Below, in pieces: positions 1-12,362 of a DNA stretch of 64,000 nt. The notes under the pieces were generated by a model. That model did no database searches, had not been told where the DNA came from, and saw only the letters and a list, made by a program, of their open reading frames with translations. Numbering within the stretch: the stretch's first letter is position 1; each line of letters starts with the position of its first letter. The DNA is taken from NCBI GenBank assembly GCA_023897205.1, contig JAHWDD010000003.1:2731665-2795664 (forward strand), given 5' to 3'. The DNA comes from Exophiala sp. HKRS030. Lineage: Eukaryota; Ascomycota; Eurotiomycetes; Chaetothyriales; Herpotrichiellaceae. The position numbers and the translations under genes were made by a program.

Positions 1-1233
1 TGAATGTCATGGTCTTCCCCATTAGTCTTGCTTCCCCAGAGAGACACCATGATTGAATGTGTTGTCGATTGAGCGATGAAGATGGAGGTAACAGGAGCAG
101 GACTTGGATTTTGCTGCCTACCTTATAAAAACAGAAAGAAAGAAAATCCCGAGTCAACAGACGCCATCGATCGAGCTTGGATCGAAGTCATGAGGTGCCT
201 TGCCCCCAGCCGTGCAACTTCCCGACGTCATCATGAACTTTGCCATTGAGCGGGGCGGACCATGGCTCAGACCACGGATCAGTCTTCCAATTACTTGAGA
301 GGTTAATCGAGCCTGTGGGCATCACATGCGATCTAGACTTTGGCGATCTTTTTCTTGTTTTGCTATGAGCCAGTGCGCCAGTTGCCAGCAGGAAGAAGCA
401 GAGTTTCATGGCTTTTTCAGGCCAAGATCTCTTTTGGGTGACGCCAGCGATTCCGAAATATGCGAGAACAGGGGCCGGCTACCAGTTCGAGCTATACCAA
501 AGTGGTGATTTTTCTGGCGGAGCTGCTAGCCTCAAGTACAGTAGCTAGAGATAAGGTCGATCAAGCTCTGCTCTGATTGTCACACTGGATGGGTTGATAT
601 GGACATTCGCATGTGCCACAATCGGGTTTTTCTAAAAGTCCCTTTCTCGTGGTGCGGCGGGTCATGGGTACTCTTCATGAAGAGCCACACTATGACTTCA
701 GGTTATCACCTCCAATCTAGACTTAAATATGACACGGGCTTTTGTAGAGGTGATGTAGGTATTGATCATTACTGCTTGTTGTATCAATATCCATTGTTCT
801 TGAAAATATAGTAGCTAGATTAGTACATAAGAAAAGGTGTCTGAGGGCGCCTCGGGCACTGGAGTCAAAAGCCCTGCAGGCTGTAGCTCCCCTAGTCCTG
901 TGGACAGTGGTCTCTTCGGCCTTCGCCTGACTACGGCCCATAGGGTTGAATCTCATCGAGAAACTGCAGGTTACCATGAGCGTTCATGAGCTAACATGCC
1001 ATGGTCGTGCATGGTCGTGGATGGTGCTCAATTGACCAGGTCACAGTCAAGTTCCCCAAATCCCCTCAGGAGCTTGCGGCGCCACGCGGACCAAGCCACA
1101 TTCCCAATGTCCACCTCCGCCACATATCAAAATCCATCAACATTGAGCACCTTATGAACATCTCATGATGTCCGAACAACTTTAATACAAGCCCGGCGAG
1201 ATCCTAAATACTCATGATCAAATCTTGGTAACC
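1..1233. other. No gene seen; upstream region of PPE1
   Basis: I find no credible coding region here. Open frames are short, unconserved in appearance and on mixed strands. The last few hundred bases should hold the PPE1 promoter. Near 1000-1025 there is a short imperfect direct repeat of a CATGGTCGTG-type word, of no evident meaning. Confidence 0.5.
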
Positions 1234-2430
1234 ATGAGCGATCTCCAGAGGTCGTTCGCAAAAACTCATTTATCCAAACTCCCTCCCGAACCACCTGCGA
1301 TCTTTGATGAGCAGGATGAAACTGACGATGGCATTTCCGACCTCGCTCCCAGTTCACCCAACGATTCAAGTTCCTCGGCCTCATCAGCTTCATCAACCGG
1401 AACAATAGTGCCATCCCCTAGTCGAAAATTGTTTGAGAAACCGAGGTCTTCGACGATCAAATCTCGCTCAGCCCCTCTACCATGGGAAGACTTCTTCTCC
1501 CAGGATCTAACCTTCTTACACGAAACACCGTCAGAAACTATCAATCATCACGTATACTTCACACCACCATCCTCTCACGGGCCTCTTATCGTCACTCACC
1601 ATGGTGCCGGATCATCAGGTCTTTCTTTCGCCGCCTTCACTGTGGAACTACTCAAACTCATACCCAACGCTGGCGTGCTCTCCCTCGACGCCCGAGGCCA
1701 TGGTCTTACGACGACCAAGACTACGACAGGAAACACCCTGCCAACACAGGACCTGACCCTGACCACTCTAGCAGAAGACGTCGCTTTCATCGTCAACGCC
1801 ACCAAGACCCACATGAAATGGCCATCTCTGCCTGATATCCTGCTGATAGGACACAGCCTGGGCGGCGCCGTCGTGGTCCAAGTTGCACACGAACGGCTTC
1901 TCGGGCCCTCATCCGTCTTAGGTTATGCCGTGCTCGACGTTGTCGAGGGATCCGCCATCGACGCCCTCCAAAGCATGGACACCTACCTCTCCACCCGCCC
2001 ACAGACATTCCCATCCCTGGCCTCCGCCATCGAATGGCACACCCGCTCACGCACCATCCGCAACACCACCTCGGCACGGGTCTCAGTGCCTTCTCTGCTA
2101 CACCCGCTCGACATCACACCACAGTCCAAATACACATGGCGCACAAATCTGGCGGCAACCAAGCCGTTCTGGGAAAACTGGTTCGTTGGCCTCTCAGCCA
2201 AATTCCTGGGTTCTCGCGGCGCAAAGTTGCTGCTGCTGGCTGGCACCGACCGTCTCGACAAGGAGCTCATGATCGGCCAGATGCAGGGCAAATATCAACT
2301 ACAGGTGTTTCCAGAAGCTGGTCATTTTGTCCACGAGGACCAGCCTGCCAAGACCGCTGTGGTCCTGGCCGATTTCTACCGCAGGAACGATCGCAGCGCT
2401 TTGGTCTTGCCCCCAAGGTGGATGAATTGA
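1234..2430 (+). CDS. PPE1: Protein phosphatase methylesterase 1 (alpha/beta hydrolase)
   Basis: This 398-residue alpha/beta hydrolase matches PME-1/Ppe1, which removes the C-terminal methyl ester from the PP2A catalytic subunit and so controls PP2A holoenzyme assembly in cytosol and nucleus. A Ser-rich N-terminal stretch of about 75 residues precedes the typical PWEDFF segment. The oxyanion region HHGAGSSG lies near residues 122-129, the nucleophile is Ser208 in GHSLGG, the acid is probably the Asp in AVLDVVEGSA, and the catalytic His is in EAGHFVHED near the C-terminus. The frame is also open upstream from a TTG, but the first ATG is at 1234 and is used here. The gene is intronless and converges on DRS1. 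The family assignment is firm; only the start is slightly uncertain. Confidence 0.93.
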   Translation: MSDLQRSFAKTHLSKLPPEPPAIFDEQDETDDGISDLAPSSPNDSSSSASSASSTGTIVPSPSRKLFEKPRSSTIKSRSAPLPWEDFFSQDLTFLHETPSETINHHVYFTPPSSHGPLIVTHHGAGSSGLSFAAFTVELLKLIPNAGVLSLDARGHGLTTTKTTTGNTLPTQDLTLTTLAEDVAFIVNATKTHMKWPSLPDILLIGHSLGGAVVVQVAHERLLGPSSVLGYAVLDVVEGSAIDALQSMDTYLSTRPQTFPSLASAIEWHTRSRTIRNTTSARVSVPSLLHPLDITPQSKYTWRTNLAATKPFWENWFVGLSAKFLGSRGAKLLLLAGTDRLDKELMIGQMQGKYQLQVFPEAGHFVHEDQPAKTAVVLADFYRRNDRSALVLPPRWMN

Positions 2431-2697
2431 TTCGTCAGGGTAAGTTGAAGCCTGCTGGCTGAGGGGTGACCAGTTAGCGGGGTTCAGGATTCCTCTGTTC
2501 ATGACCGAGATGTTGGGAGCCACGCCTTGTATGTTTGATAATGCATCATGAATCTACGATGATTGGACGGCAGTGTGTTGTGATGATGGAGCAGGGAACA
2601 TGAATCGAATACATCACGGAATAATGACAGTCGATACTTATGACCGTGACGACGGGCTCTTTATTGAAGCCATCGCATCGATATGAATTGATCTGAA

Positions 2698-5055
2698 CTA
2701 CCTCTTCTTTCCCCTTGTATACGACTTTCCCTTTCCCTTTGACCTGCCCACCGCCGCCGTCTTGTCGTGTTTCTCTCGCTTCCACATCTTGCCCTCCTTG
2801 CGGTCTTTGGACAGATCCAACCTCTTTTTCATTTTGTTGCTCAGTTTCTTTTTCTCGGACTTCACTTTGACCAAGCCGTTTGGTCCGTTCAACTCCAAGT
2901 GTCCTCGCTGCTTGGCTTCGCGTTTCTCCTTTTCACTCTCGAACCAGGTCCGTTTTGGCCGAGCCATGATTTCCGCCTCGTGTTTGACCATGTTCTCCCC
3001 ACGCGTGAGTTGAGTTTCCACCTGTGCGAGTTGCTTTTCTTCTTTCTCCTCTTTGAGGATGGCTTCGATGTCTTCCGCCAGGGACTCAATGTGCTTGTGC
3101 ATCTCGTCTACTTCCTTGCCGTCCATGGCTCTCGATACGATCTTGGCACCCTGTGTGCGCCCACTCTTGACCGCTGCTTTCACAACTTTGCGATCTGGTT
3201 CTGCCGCGATAGTACAGGCCCGACCCGACCTCCCTGCTCGAGCTGTACGGCCAACTCTGTGCAAATAGATCTCGTGGCTTTGTGGAGCTTCGTAATTGAT
3301 GACGGTCATGACGTTTTTGATATCCAAGCCTCTTGACGCGAGATCCGTCGCGAGTAGATGTGTAGTTTTTCCTTCACGGAAGTTGTTTACTGCACTAATA
3401 CGTTGTTCTTGTGACATGCTGCCGTGCAACTCGCCGGCTTTGAGACCTAAAAGTCCAAAAACAATGCGGACGCGATGAGCTTCCTTTTTCTGACGGAAGA
3501 AGATGATAGTACGATTCGAGAACGAGTTTTTGGCCAACACACACAAAGTTGCAAGGCGAAGTCCTTCTCGGCCTGGCCGGAGTCGGACGAATTCTTGAGT
3601 CAATCCAGATGTTGTGCTTTTCTTTGCATCCACTGATAGGCGAACAGGTCGATTCATGCCGACGCGGACTAGTTTGTCCACGCTGTCTGTCATAGTGGCT
3701 GAGAACAACATTGTTTGACGGCTTTTCGGAATGGTGTTGAGAATCTCGTTTAGTTCGTCTTCGAAACCTGTTTCTAGCATTCGATCTGCTTCGTCAAGAA
3801 CTAGAATCTCGATGTGCTCTGTTTCGAAGCTGGCTGAGTTGCGCATATGGTCGATGAATCGACCAGGAGTGGCAATGACAATATCCGGGCGTTTTTTCAA
3901 TATAGCCTCTTGTTCACGTAGAGAGAAACCTCCAACAACTTGGGCAAATGTGATGTCGGTGTAGCGAGCCAGGGCTGTTGCGACGTTGTAGCACTGAACA
4001 GCCAGTTCACGAGTCGGCATCAAAATTGCAACACGAGTCGTCGGTACTTTTCGAGGTCGATATAGAAGACGCTCCAGGATAGGAAGTAGAAAAGCTGCTG
4101 TCTTTCCAGAACCCGTCACTGCAGAGCCGACAACGTCCAAGCCCTGGAGAGCGACTGGGATGGCACGGACTTGAATCGGTGTAGGGGTGGTAAAGAAGAG
4201 GCCTGCAAGTCCACGAAGTATTGGTCGTGAGAGTGAAAACTGTTGAAAAGACGAGACTGATTTGAGATCTGGTGGGTGTGCCTTGTCTTCGGGTGCAAAG
4301 AATGCAGCTCTTTTGGCATCTTCCTCTGCATCGGACTGTGAGCTCTCTGAGTCTGCGTCTGAAGCAACATCATCGGGGTGCGCGGTGGGCGAAGCAACAG
4401 ACTCGTTGTCTGAGCCGTCGTCTCCATTAGGCTCGTCGTCGTTATCGGTGTCCTCGTCAACGTCGCTCTCGGCCGAGCCGACATCTTCTTCTGAGACCGC
4501 ATCGGCACCAAAAGTATCAGGTGCTAGGAGTTCGTCATCATCGAAGTTGATTGCAGCATCTTCATCTTCTTCACCGGAATCCTCACTATTGTCTGCGGAA
4601 GTAGCCGAATCGGTATCACTTTCAGCTAACGAAGTGGATTTCGCCTCCGCAGCTTTTCCGAGAGACTTGTCTGTCCTTCTAGCAATTATATCGTCCAGAT
4701 CTACTCCGCGCTTGACCGGGTCTGTATTTTGCTTGGTTGTATCGCTTTGGCCCCAGCCATCGAAATCCTCAAGCTCTTCTGTGATACCTGTAACCCCAGT
4801 CTCGAACTCAAAGTCCGAGTCAAAACCACCATCTTGGAAATCCTGATCCTCTTCACTATCTGTGGCCGAAGGACTTTCGACAACTGGGGCCGTCCTTTTT
4901 TGCCGCTTGCCTTTCGTGGAGTTCCCGTTTAATTGCTCAACACCTCGTTTTCGTTTTTTGGCGGCAGGCACATCGGCTGCCAGCTCGTTCCCTGAGAATT
5001 GGACATCTTCATCGGACAGAGTGAGAATAAAGTCATCTTCGATTGAGGGACGCAT
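2698..5055 (-). CDS. DRS1: DEAD-box ATP-dependent RNA helicase DRS1
   Basis: This intact, intronless 785-residue protein is a Drs1/DDX27-type DEAD-box helicase, a nucleolar enzyme needed for maturation of 60S pre-ribosomes. A long acidic, Ser/Asp/Glu-rich N-terminal region (about residues 55-250) precedes the Q motif (about 270-295), Walker A AVTGSGKT (about 312-319), PTREL (347-351), GG, TPGR (396-399), DEAD (421-424) and SAT. The C-terminal helicase lobe has [10 protein letters not shown] and [14 protein letters not shown]. The basic, Lys-rich tail with coiled-coil character is usual for Drs1. The ATG at 5055 is the first in frame. The gene faces PPE1 with about 270 bp between stop codons. 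The acidic N-terminus and the tail favour Drs1 over other DEAD-box groups. Confidence 0.94.
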   Translation of the reverse strand: MRPSIEDDFILTLSDEDVQFSGNELAADVPAAKKRKRGVEQLNGNSTKGKRQKRTAPVVESPSATDSEEDQDFQDGGFDSDFEFETGVTGITEELEDFDGWGQSDTTKQNTDPVKRGVDLDDIIARRTDKSLGKAAEAKSTSLAESDTDSATSADNSEDSGEEDEDAAINFDDDELLAPDTFGADAVSEEDVGSAESDVDEDTDNDDEPNGDDGSDNESVASPTAHPDDVASDADSESSQSDAEEDAKRAAFFAPEDKAHPPDLKSVSSFQQFSLSRPILRGLAGLFFTTPTPIQVRAIPVALQGLDVVGSAVTGSGKTAAFLLPILERLLYRPRKVPTTRVAILMPTRELAVQCYNVATALARYTDITFAQVVGGFSLREQEAILKKRPDIVIATPGRFIDHMRNSASFETEHIEILVLDEADRMLETGFEDELNEILNTIPKSRQTMLFSATMTDSVDKLVRVGMNRPVRLSVDAKKSTTSGLTQEFVRLRPGREGLRLATLCVLAKNSFSNRTIIFFRQKKEAHRVRIVFGLLGLKAGELHGSMSQEQRISAVNNFREGKTTHLLATDLASRGLDIKNVMTVINYEAPQSHEIYLHRVGRTARAGRSGRACTIAAEPDRKVVKAAVKSGRTQGAKIVSRAMDGKEVDEMHKHIESLAEDIEAILKEEKEEKQLAQVETQLTRGENMVKHEAEIMARPKRTWFESEKEKREAKQRGHLELNGPNGLVKVKSEKKKLSNKMKKRLDLSKDRKEGKMWKREKHDKTAAVGRSKGKGKSYTRGKKR

Positions 5056-6083
5056 CTTCTTGTGTCAATCGGCGTGGTTCAGAAGTCGCACTGTTGGAGC
5101 ATCAGAACGCAGAATAATTGAATTATTTTCTTGGGGATGACCGCCTTTTTCTGCCGGCACAATTTCGCCAAGATACTAAGACCGCCAACCGCAGCCGCAT
5201 TAACGGTGTCCAGTCTTTGCCTCAATCCATCAATCTCAACCTCCGAACTCTGCCTCACCACTTCAAGTACGACTGGATCACTCTCTCGACACCCGATTCT
5301 CACGGCCTTTGTATCCTCGACACTAAGTCACCCTTGGCTATATAATACACTTGACTTTATCGGTCCTATTAATTACTAGCCTAGCTAGTCTATCATCTAC
5401 ACCTCAACTAGAGTCTCAAGCGAGTTGACAAGGGTAAGTTTTATATCGTCTCATAGGAATGGCGAACAACGTAGAGAACGACGAGACATCGTTGATTGCG
5501 AGTGAGGTTGACATTGTTTAATCGCGCAACTGTCGCATCTCTGCGTTGTCATTCAGATCGCGAACATTCCATGGGAGAAACAGCAGCAGTTTGACCAAAT
5601 CATGAGAACATACGATGGCAACCCGAATGGTATTCCCATCTGACTTGTCCAGCGTGGGTGATGAAAGTCTTAGCCCTATTTACACAGCAACTGCTTGTGA
5701 GATGCTCTGATCTGCCCGGCGTCTAAGCAGAATGGTTCGACTTTGGGAACCGGGATATGGCCTCGGCCGCAAGCAATGGCCAGCCACGACCTGTTGTGGT
5801 CGAAACAAAATCCCACTAAGCTGCAGGCCTAGACTGCTGCCGGTTGTGGACCCGCAACCCCCTAGCGGCCAGAAACTGTCCGATACCGTCTGAATAACCA
5901 CATCAAGCATGTCTCTCCCTTACACGTTCGGGCGCGCAGGTATACATGGCATTAATGCAGAGATGGATATAAAGATCAGAGATATGGGTGGACAGGATTT
6001 TGTGCATTCCTACCTTGGCGATATATGCCCTTTATAGGCCTGATCGATTGCAGAGTCTGTATGTAACCTCTGTTAGCAGCAAG
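5056..6083. other. No gene seen; DRS1 promoter side
   Basis: This stretch lies between the DRS1 start and the 3' end of the kinase gene and holds no supported gene. A TATA-like element (CTATATAATAC) occurs near 5337-5348, about 280 bp upstream of the DRS1 start. Short open frames such as 5680-5910 on the minus strand look random. Confidence 0.45.
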
Positions 6084-7022
6084 TTATCCTATGTAAGAAT
6101 CAACTGTTAGCGCGTTCAATGCAATATCACAATCTAGCTCCGTGAGGTAACGGCTGCCACCCAGAATTGAAGCCACTTGAAACCACCAGCTATCCCTCCC
6201 AAACCTCATTGCAGTGGTAAAGTCCCAATATTCAGGACACCATCCCGCGCACTCCCAGTCAAGAAATCCAGATAAGTGGCCATCATCATCAACTAGAAGG
6301 TTATGGGCTTTGAAATCTCCATGTGTGAAGACCACCCGATGGGGCATTGTGAAGATCTTTCTAGCCTTTGCGAGGGTATTTTCATAATCCTCTTTAGATT
6401 TGAATCCGTGTTGGGAAGCTGGACTCAGAAGATATTGATGAAGTTCATCCTCATTTTCGACAGGACCTATACTGTGATTCGGAGCACGCTGGGTTGAGAT
6501 GGCCGTGCCAATTGCAGAACAAATCCTGTCGCCAAAGGGATTCTTCCACGTCCGCATCGCGTCGAGACACTGTTGCAGTTCCTCGACCCAGGGCCCCTCA
6601 TCCTCCAACACCAACGGTTCAAAAGAATTAATCAATTCCCAGCCCGGCAGACGCGTCATAAGGATCGAGATCGGTCGCCACGTGCCCACGTGCTCGCCGT
6701 AACAGAGAACCTTTGGAACTGGTATGCCAGCGGCTCGGGCCATCTGCATCGCAATAGCTTCTTCAATATGCACGCGCTCCGTCCACTTCAACATGAGGCC
6801 AAAGGGGAGATCCATGACTTGGCTGTTGAACCCGATCCCCATCCATGAACAGTAGTGTTGGGAGAAATGGGCTAATACACTATGCACCAATCCCCAGAAT
6901 TGGCGCACGAACAGACCAGAAACGTGCGGGACAGGTGGAGTTTCGCTAGCGATCACGGGTGAGATGGGGCATGGCCATGTATACGTTGGTAGCAGAATGC
7001 GAGGGATCCAGCGGTTGGGCAT
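6084..7022 (-). CDS. Aminoglycoside phosphotransferase (APH)-family kinase-like protein
   Basis: This 312-residue protein belongs to the APH/choline-kinase-like fold family, which is widely expanded in filamentous fungi and mostly of unknown substrate. The likely ATP-binding Lys79 is in LMLKW, with a Glu in the following helix (HIEEAIAMQMA). The Brenner motif HGDFKAHN at about residues 234-241 gives catalytic Asp236 and Asn241, and FLDWECAG at 253-260 gives the metal-binding Asp255. The protein begins with a short N-terminal lobe but all catalytic elements are present. No intron is needed. Fungal members are rarely true antibiotic kinases; a role in phosphorylating a small hydroxylated metabolite is as far as the sequence goes. 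It has no obvious partner nearby. Confidence 0.82.
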   Translation of the reverse strand: MPNRWIPRILLPTYTWPCPISPVIASETPPVPHVSGLFVRQFWGLVHSVLAHFSQHYCSWMGIGFNSQVMDLPFGLMLKWTERVHIEEAIAMQMARAAGIPVPKVLCYGEHVGTWRPISILMTRLPGWELINSFEPLVLEDEGPWVEELQQCLDAMRTWKNPFGDRICSAIGTAISTQRAPNHSIGPVENEDELHQYLLSPASQHGFKSKEDYENTLAKARKIFTMPHRVVFTHGDFKAHNLLVDDDGHLSGFLDWECAGWCPEYWDFTTAMRFGRDSWWFQVASILGGSRYLTELDCDIALNALTVDSYIG

Positions 7023-10000
7023 TGTGGGCGATTGTGGTATTTTGTCAAGGCCACTCGAAGCGACGACATTCGATGTGGCTGTTGACTTTTGGCCGTGGCT
7101 GGTGAGGAATAACTGGGGTTACAAGCGGCCCGGGTCGACGGCGCTGCTAGGCGTGAGTAGGGGGTTCACCCTTCACTAAGGTACCAGGAAGAGCTGAGGT
7201 GTACCCTGTAGAGGATTATTATCGACATTAAATGGACCCCTTCAATCTCAGGAATCTATAAGCTATTGTCATAGTTCAAGTAGTACAAATAAAATTATAT
7301 AGCCTTAGATAAAATCCTTTTATTTCAGAAGAGCGTCTATTTCTCATCCCTAGATGACAGTCACTTAAAGTGAAGAGTTAATATTTAATCAAATTGGGGG
7401 AAAGTCGGCCGAGGAGAGTGAGGCTCAGGCGATCTTAGTATTGGAGGCAGACCCATTCTAAAAGCGGCGGCAAGGACCGCCCATTTCGGCAGGAAATGTC
7501 CATGCAACCCTGCGTTGATCTGTAAATTCATACGAACTCCTCTGGGATCTCGTCGCATAACTAACATTTCCCATTGACATCAAAGACATCAAGTGCTGCA
7601 TTTTGGTGCAACTATGAGCGGGAGAAATCAGTTTCTCAACCAATCTTTGTTGTAGCCTGTCTGGATGTTGGGACGCTTCGTCAACAACGACGCCCGAGTC
7701 TCTTCAGATCGATCCTTGTGACAATGGAGTCTACTCCGCAAGCTGCTAAGACATGCATCATCGAGCATCCCTGGTCTTGACTACTCTGTTAAAAAGTCCT
7801 CGGGTGCTATGCGTCGTCCCTCATGATGCTGTCAATACCGAAGAGTAAGTTGTGATTGAGGGCCTGTCTTTGCACATATCACCAAAAAAACCTCGCAATG
7901 TCGTGTTCTCACGGGTGCCGAACTTTATGCGGTCATCCAATGTTTGCCGCTAGAGGATCCACGAACCGTGAGATGAGTCATGGCTCTTTATCAACGGGCA
8001 TTGCCTGTCGGTCTTTGAAACACTCGAAACGAGTGCAACGCGGAATCTCTTCTGGGACTCGTGAACCATTATTTGAAGGGAGACCTCAAAAGCCGCGGCT
8101 GAAGCCGGCTCGCACCACGTTTCACATCAAACGTAGGGCATTCGATGTCTTGCACGCCGTCCGTAACTGTCCCACCATGACGACCCAGTTTTGACCCGGT
8201 CGGACGTGGCTTGCAGTAGCTGCATATGACGATGGGCTTGGAAATGGTGACATTGTGTGACCGCTACTTGAAAGAATTCCGCCTAAGGATTGATAGCACC
8301 CGTCAGCAATGCGACGGTGATTATTCTCTGGTTTTGAGAGATAAACACCATTCCAATCAGTCGCTACAATCACTCTAAACAGTGTACGCACTAGGCAGCC
8401 TTGACTGTCTCTGAAGCTAAGAAGCACGATTAGGCATAAGAACCACCCAAGACCATTACAGGGTCAGGGCCAGGCTCATGCAGGATATGCCCTAGAGCTA
8501 GGGTTTCCCTCCTGTCGCTTCTAGAACCATGTGGCCTTCGCCATCGATTATCGATTGCAAAGCTTCGGCTGATGTGATCGGAGGACCCTAAGGGCGCCAA
8601 CAAGGGTGTTCGTCCTCGAAAGGGCTTGATTTGCAAATCCGACAGGCGAACGACGAGATGCCATGCTTGTGGACTATGCCATCTATCATAGTGATTGGTG
8701 GGGTATTGGCTGGCCTCGAAGTCGGGTACAATCTGTTCACTGTCGAGCGTCGCAAGTACAGCACTTGGAGTCAAGCCAATGGCTCGTAGCTCTATAAAGG
8801 TTAAAGCAGATCAGGTCCATGCCCCACGCACAATCGCTTTGAAGACGTCAGGAGAGAAAAGTTATGAGAGTTTATCGCAACCATGGACTGCACGCAACTC
8901 AGTTGATGGCTGATAGCTCCATCGCCTAGAGAAATTGTGGGATCCTGCGATTCTGGCAACCCACCCTCTGCCAGGCGGCTTGGAAGAATCCTCCAATCCT
9001 GCTCCAGAAAGCATACAATGACAGGCGGCGCCCACGTCCGTGGTTGCTTCTACTCGTATCACAGAAGGGGTTGTTATCTTCCGTTAATATCCCACCTTGT
9101 CCACTCCATATTATGTACAAGCCTCTGTGCTACGGGCGGTACTGGGCGGCGGCCTTGTAAAGATTCTGCCATGATCGGCGTCGGCGGGTCTAAATCGATC
9201 GAGGTGAGATTGTAGTAAGTTAGTGGGACAAAAATCAAAAGTGAGGACTGCAGAGTCGAGACATCCCAACTTTGAAAACAACACATGCCACGGTCCACGG
9301 GTCGCTCGTTATTTTGACCGGTGTCCACCCATGCGGCCATGCCACCCTCTGAAAGTCTTTTGCCGCTGCATTCAAGGGGCTCAGGCTCCGGCTCAGGCTC
9401 TGTGTCTGGTGAGTCAGTGAGTCAAATGGGTAGTGTTGGCGCTGTTGGGTGCTCTGTTAGGTACCTGGTGTCTCAGCTGTGCATCCGAGTGGATCGCTAA
9501 ACAGACCAAACGGGCACACCGCTGTGGCAGATTTGTTCAAAGACTGTTGGCCAAGTCATAGTTACTTACTCCGTAGTGGTGAGTTGCAAAAATTACAGCA
9601 TTGTTTTGTGGCTCCTCGGTTGGGGGATCACATCATCCCAGGACTCAAAACATCCAAAAAAAAACCCCCTCCGTCATCCTCGCGTTATACGCAATGCAGG
9701 CCACTTGCACGCTACGATTGGTAAAGTTCGGGTTGCGCAGGCTGACTCCTTCTCTTGTCTTGAGGTAGAACAACTATTACACATGCAACAACCAAAACAC
9801 CCTCCATGATCCATGATCGTCCAAGGCTCAAGCTCATCCGTTGAATCGATACAGACAAGTCAGGTATCGGAGTCCACAGGCGAAGCTGCAATAGCGCCAC
9901 ATATTCCGAGCCTAGCAGCATCCATCCTCCATTCTGCCCTCTGCCCTCTGCCCTTTTCCATCCCACCAAATCCGTTCCGTATTGTGGGTGCCCTTGCATG

Positions 10001-10159
10001 CACGATTGATTCGTCCTGCAACGCTGCTGCTTGTCCTACAGCTGCTGGTGGTCATCTTTTTTTTCTCCCTCCCGTATCATATTAATCTGCCTGTCCGCTT
10101 AATCACCTTCCCTCACTTCTTTCTCACCATGACAGCTCCCACCACGACAGACAGCAGTC
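7023..10159. other. Gene-poor stretch of about 3.1 kb
   Basis: No convincing gene was found on either strand. The longest open frame (8430-8774, minus, 114 codons) resembles no family I know and lacks fungal coding character. The right end is probably the APT promoter: a pyrimidine-rich tract with a repeated CTGCCCT word lies near 9936-9960. Around 9378-9400 a GGCTC-rich short repeat (GGCTCAGGCTCCGGCTCAGG) is present. I see no terminal inverted repeats or transposase remnants, but old transposon debris cannot be excluded by eye. Confidence 0.4.
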
Positions 10160-10874
10160 ATGGCTCCTCGCGATCAGAGCCCGATGCCACCTCCTCCTGT
10201 GAGTCGAGCCTCCAATCCACCGACCTTTGATGACAGCCTTGCTGATATTTCGCACAGCCACCGAACTCTCCGGTTCTCAGACGCTTCCGGAATTGAAGAG
10301 ACGCATACACAGCGGCCTGAAGATATATCCCGATTTCCCAAAGGTGAGCTAGTGTAATGAGGCACATTACTTGAAACTAACGACATATCAGAAAGGGATA
10401 TTGTTCGAAGACGTCCTTCCTCTTTTCGGTGACCATGACCTCCACAAAGACCTTATCCGAGCCTATGAACTACAGATTCAAGAGAGCTTCGGCGACAACA
10501 AGCCAGATGTGATTGTTGGCCTCGATGCCAGAGGCTTCCTCATCGGAGCGACGCTGGCACTCCGATTGGGAGTCGGGTTTGTCCCAGTGAGAAAGGCTGG
10601 CAAACTTCCTGGCAAACTTGAAACAGCAGAATATCAAAAGGAGTATGGCGTTGACACATTTGCCATTCAATCGGATGCGATCAAACCTGGCCAGAAGGTC
10701 TTGGTGGTCGATGATCTGATTGCAACAGGTGGTTCAGCACAGGCGGCTGGAACCCTGATTGAGAAGACTGGAGGGGTACTTCTCGGATACATCTTTATAA
10801 TTGAATTGACCTTCCTCAAGGGTAGGGAGAAACTTGCAGCTCCTGTTTATACGTTGGTGGAAAGCCAGAATTGA
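10160..10874 (+). CDS. APT1: Adenine phosphoribosyltransferase (three exons)
   Basis: This is a cytosolic purine-salvage enzyme that makes AMP from adenine and PRPP. My model has exons 10160-10198, 10281-10343 and 10392-10874 (194 residues), with introns of 82 and 48 nt starting GTGAGT and GTGAGC. The exons lie in different frames, and only this splicing yields the family N-terminus LPELKRRIHSGLKIYPDFPK followed by KGILFEDVLPLF. The PRPP-binding motif VLVVDDLIATGGSA is at about residues 137-150, and LTFLKGREKL follows near the end. A simpler alternative starts at the ATG at 10230 and skips the first intron. The upstream ATG at 10129 is in another frame and could act as a short upstream frame. 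Enzyme identity is firm; the first exon is likely but unproven. Confidence 0.9.
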
Positions 10875-12362
10875 GGACGACCCGACGCGATGTGAACGTC
10901 GAGCGGCAATGCGACCAACGACATCGATCTTGGGGCCTTGGATTCCTCCGGACTTCGACTCGGGAAGACCTGCTATCGACAAGAGCCAGAACACAAATAC
11001 GCTGAAGCACCTGCGAAGCAGGCATACCTGATATGACACGAAACCTTTTCAAAGTCACAGTCTTGAAAAGTCTGGACGCATTCAAAGTCGCTCTTCACTC
11101 TTGTCCAAATATCGTCCTATGATTTGAAGCACGTCCCTTTATGCTGCAGGACACCCTCACGCGAGTCTAATTGTGTGTCTGCGTGTTTGGCGTTCAATGG
11201 GAAACAAAAATACGCAAAGAGACAGAGATTACAAACTGCGCTGTGGCTTGCAGCCGTTTTGGACCCTTCACGATGAGGGCATCCCCGTGAGCGACCTGGC
11301 TCCTCAGAGGAACAATTGCATTCTGGAACAAGAAGTTCACATGGTCAGCATCTTGGGATTTTACAGAAGCCATGATTTTGCTTTGTTGTGTAATTTCCTC
11401 AGTCAGCCATACATCGGATTGAGCACATCGTTCATATCAAACGTGATCGAATTGAAGTCTCTCTTAGTTCTTCCGCATCCAGCTAGGTGCCATGCCAGTC
11501 AATGATCGACGAATTGCATGGTGGAAGAAATCCATGCCCAACGCTGAGAGCGCCTGTCCCCGTCCAGTAGAGCCATTTTGGTTGATTGGAAGAAAGAAAA
11601 CGATATAGATAAACACAGTATTCCTCAATCCCAACAATTCGCATGAATGCCTTGAGAGCAGGCTACCACAGATATTCATAGCCTTGACTCCGGTTTCAGT
11701 CAAATAAAAGTTTGCACAAAATAATGTATCAATGACAAGCAAAGTGATGAGGCACGTGGGAGTATAGAGAGCCTCAATTTAAGGGGCAGTTCAGAAGTCC
11801 TTGTCGGCTTGTAACCCCTCGAAATTCCAGCCAGTCCGAGGTTCACCAAGAGCCTAAGAAGCCTATGGACCAAAGCACCTACGAGTGACCAGACAAGCAT
11901 ATTTCCAATGCCTATCGGACGCCCGAGGGCCCATCAGGCCCCTGGCACTGGGGGGACTGATCAGCCAACGGTGACGACTGAACTATCAACGATAAACCCG
12001 CTAACCAACTAGTTACCGGCTGACGACTAACAACCTCAAACGTCCACATTGTCTGTGTGGGTGGGTGATGCGGCCTGTTTCAGTCTTGCCGGTTTTCGTC
12101 AAAAATCCAACTCTCTCCATCTATCCTGCGTCCGCTCAACTGCGCATCTACCATTGTCCATTGTCACTCGCTTAGTTCCTCTGGCCTGCAGTTTGTTCTT
12201 GTTAATGTGCTTATGCATATCTCGGTGCTCAAACTCTGACTTCTGCATGTAGTTCGGGCAATTACCTGCACTGGGAAACACCCGGACTGACTATCCACGT
12301 CGCCCTAGACAGACGCCCACCCATCGACTGAGCAGGACCTACCTCGATGTGGGATTCACCTT
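10875..12362. other. No gene seen; APT 3' side and Dip2 promoter
   Basis: I see no supported gene between APT and the Dip2-like gene. Open frames at 11173-11505 (+) and 11464-11742 (-) lack recognisable features. The final few hundred bases before 12363 should be the long leader and promoter of the downstream gene. Confidence 0.45.

Noticed and set aside
4262..4846. A 194-codon plus-strand frame opposite DRS1
   Set aside because: It is the Ser-rich antisense shadow of the acidic DRS1 N-terminus.
8430..8774. A 114-codon minus-strand frame in the gene-poor stretch
   Set aside because: No family resemblance or coding character; surrounded by equally random frames.
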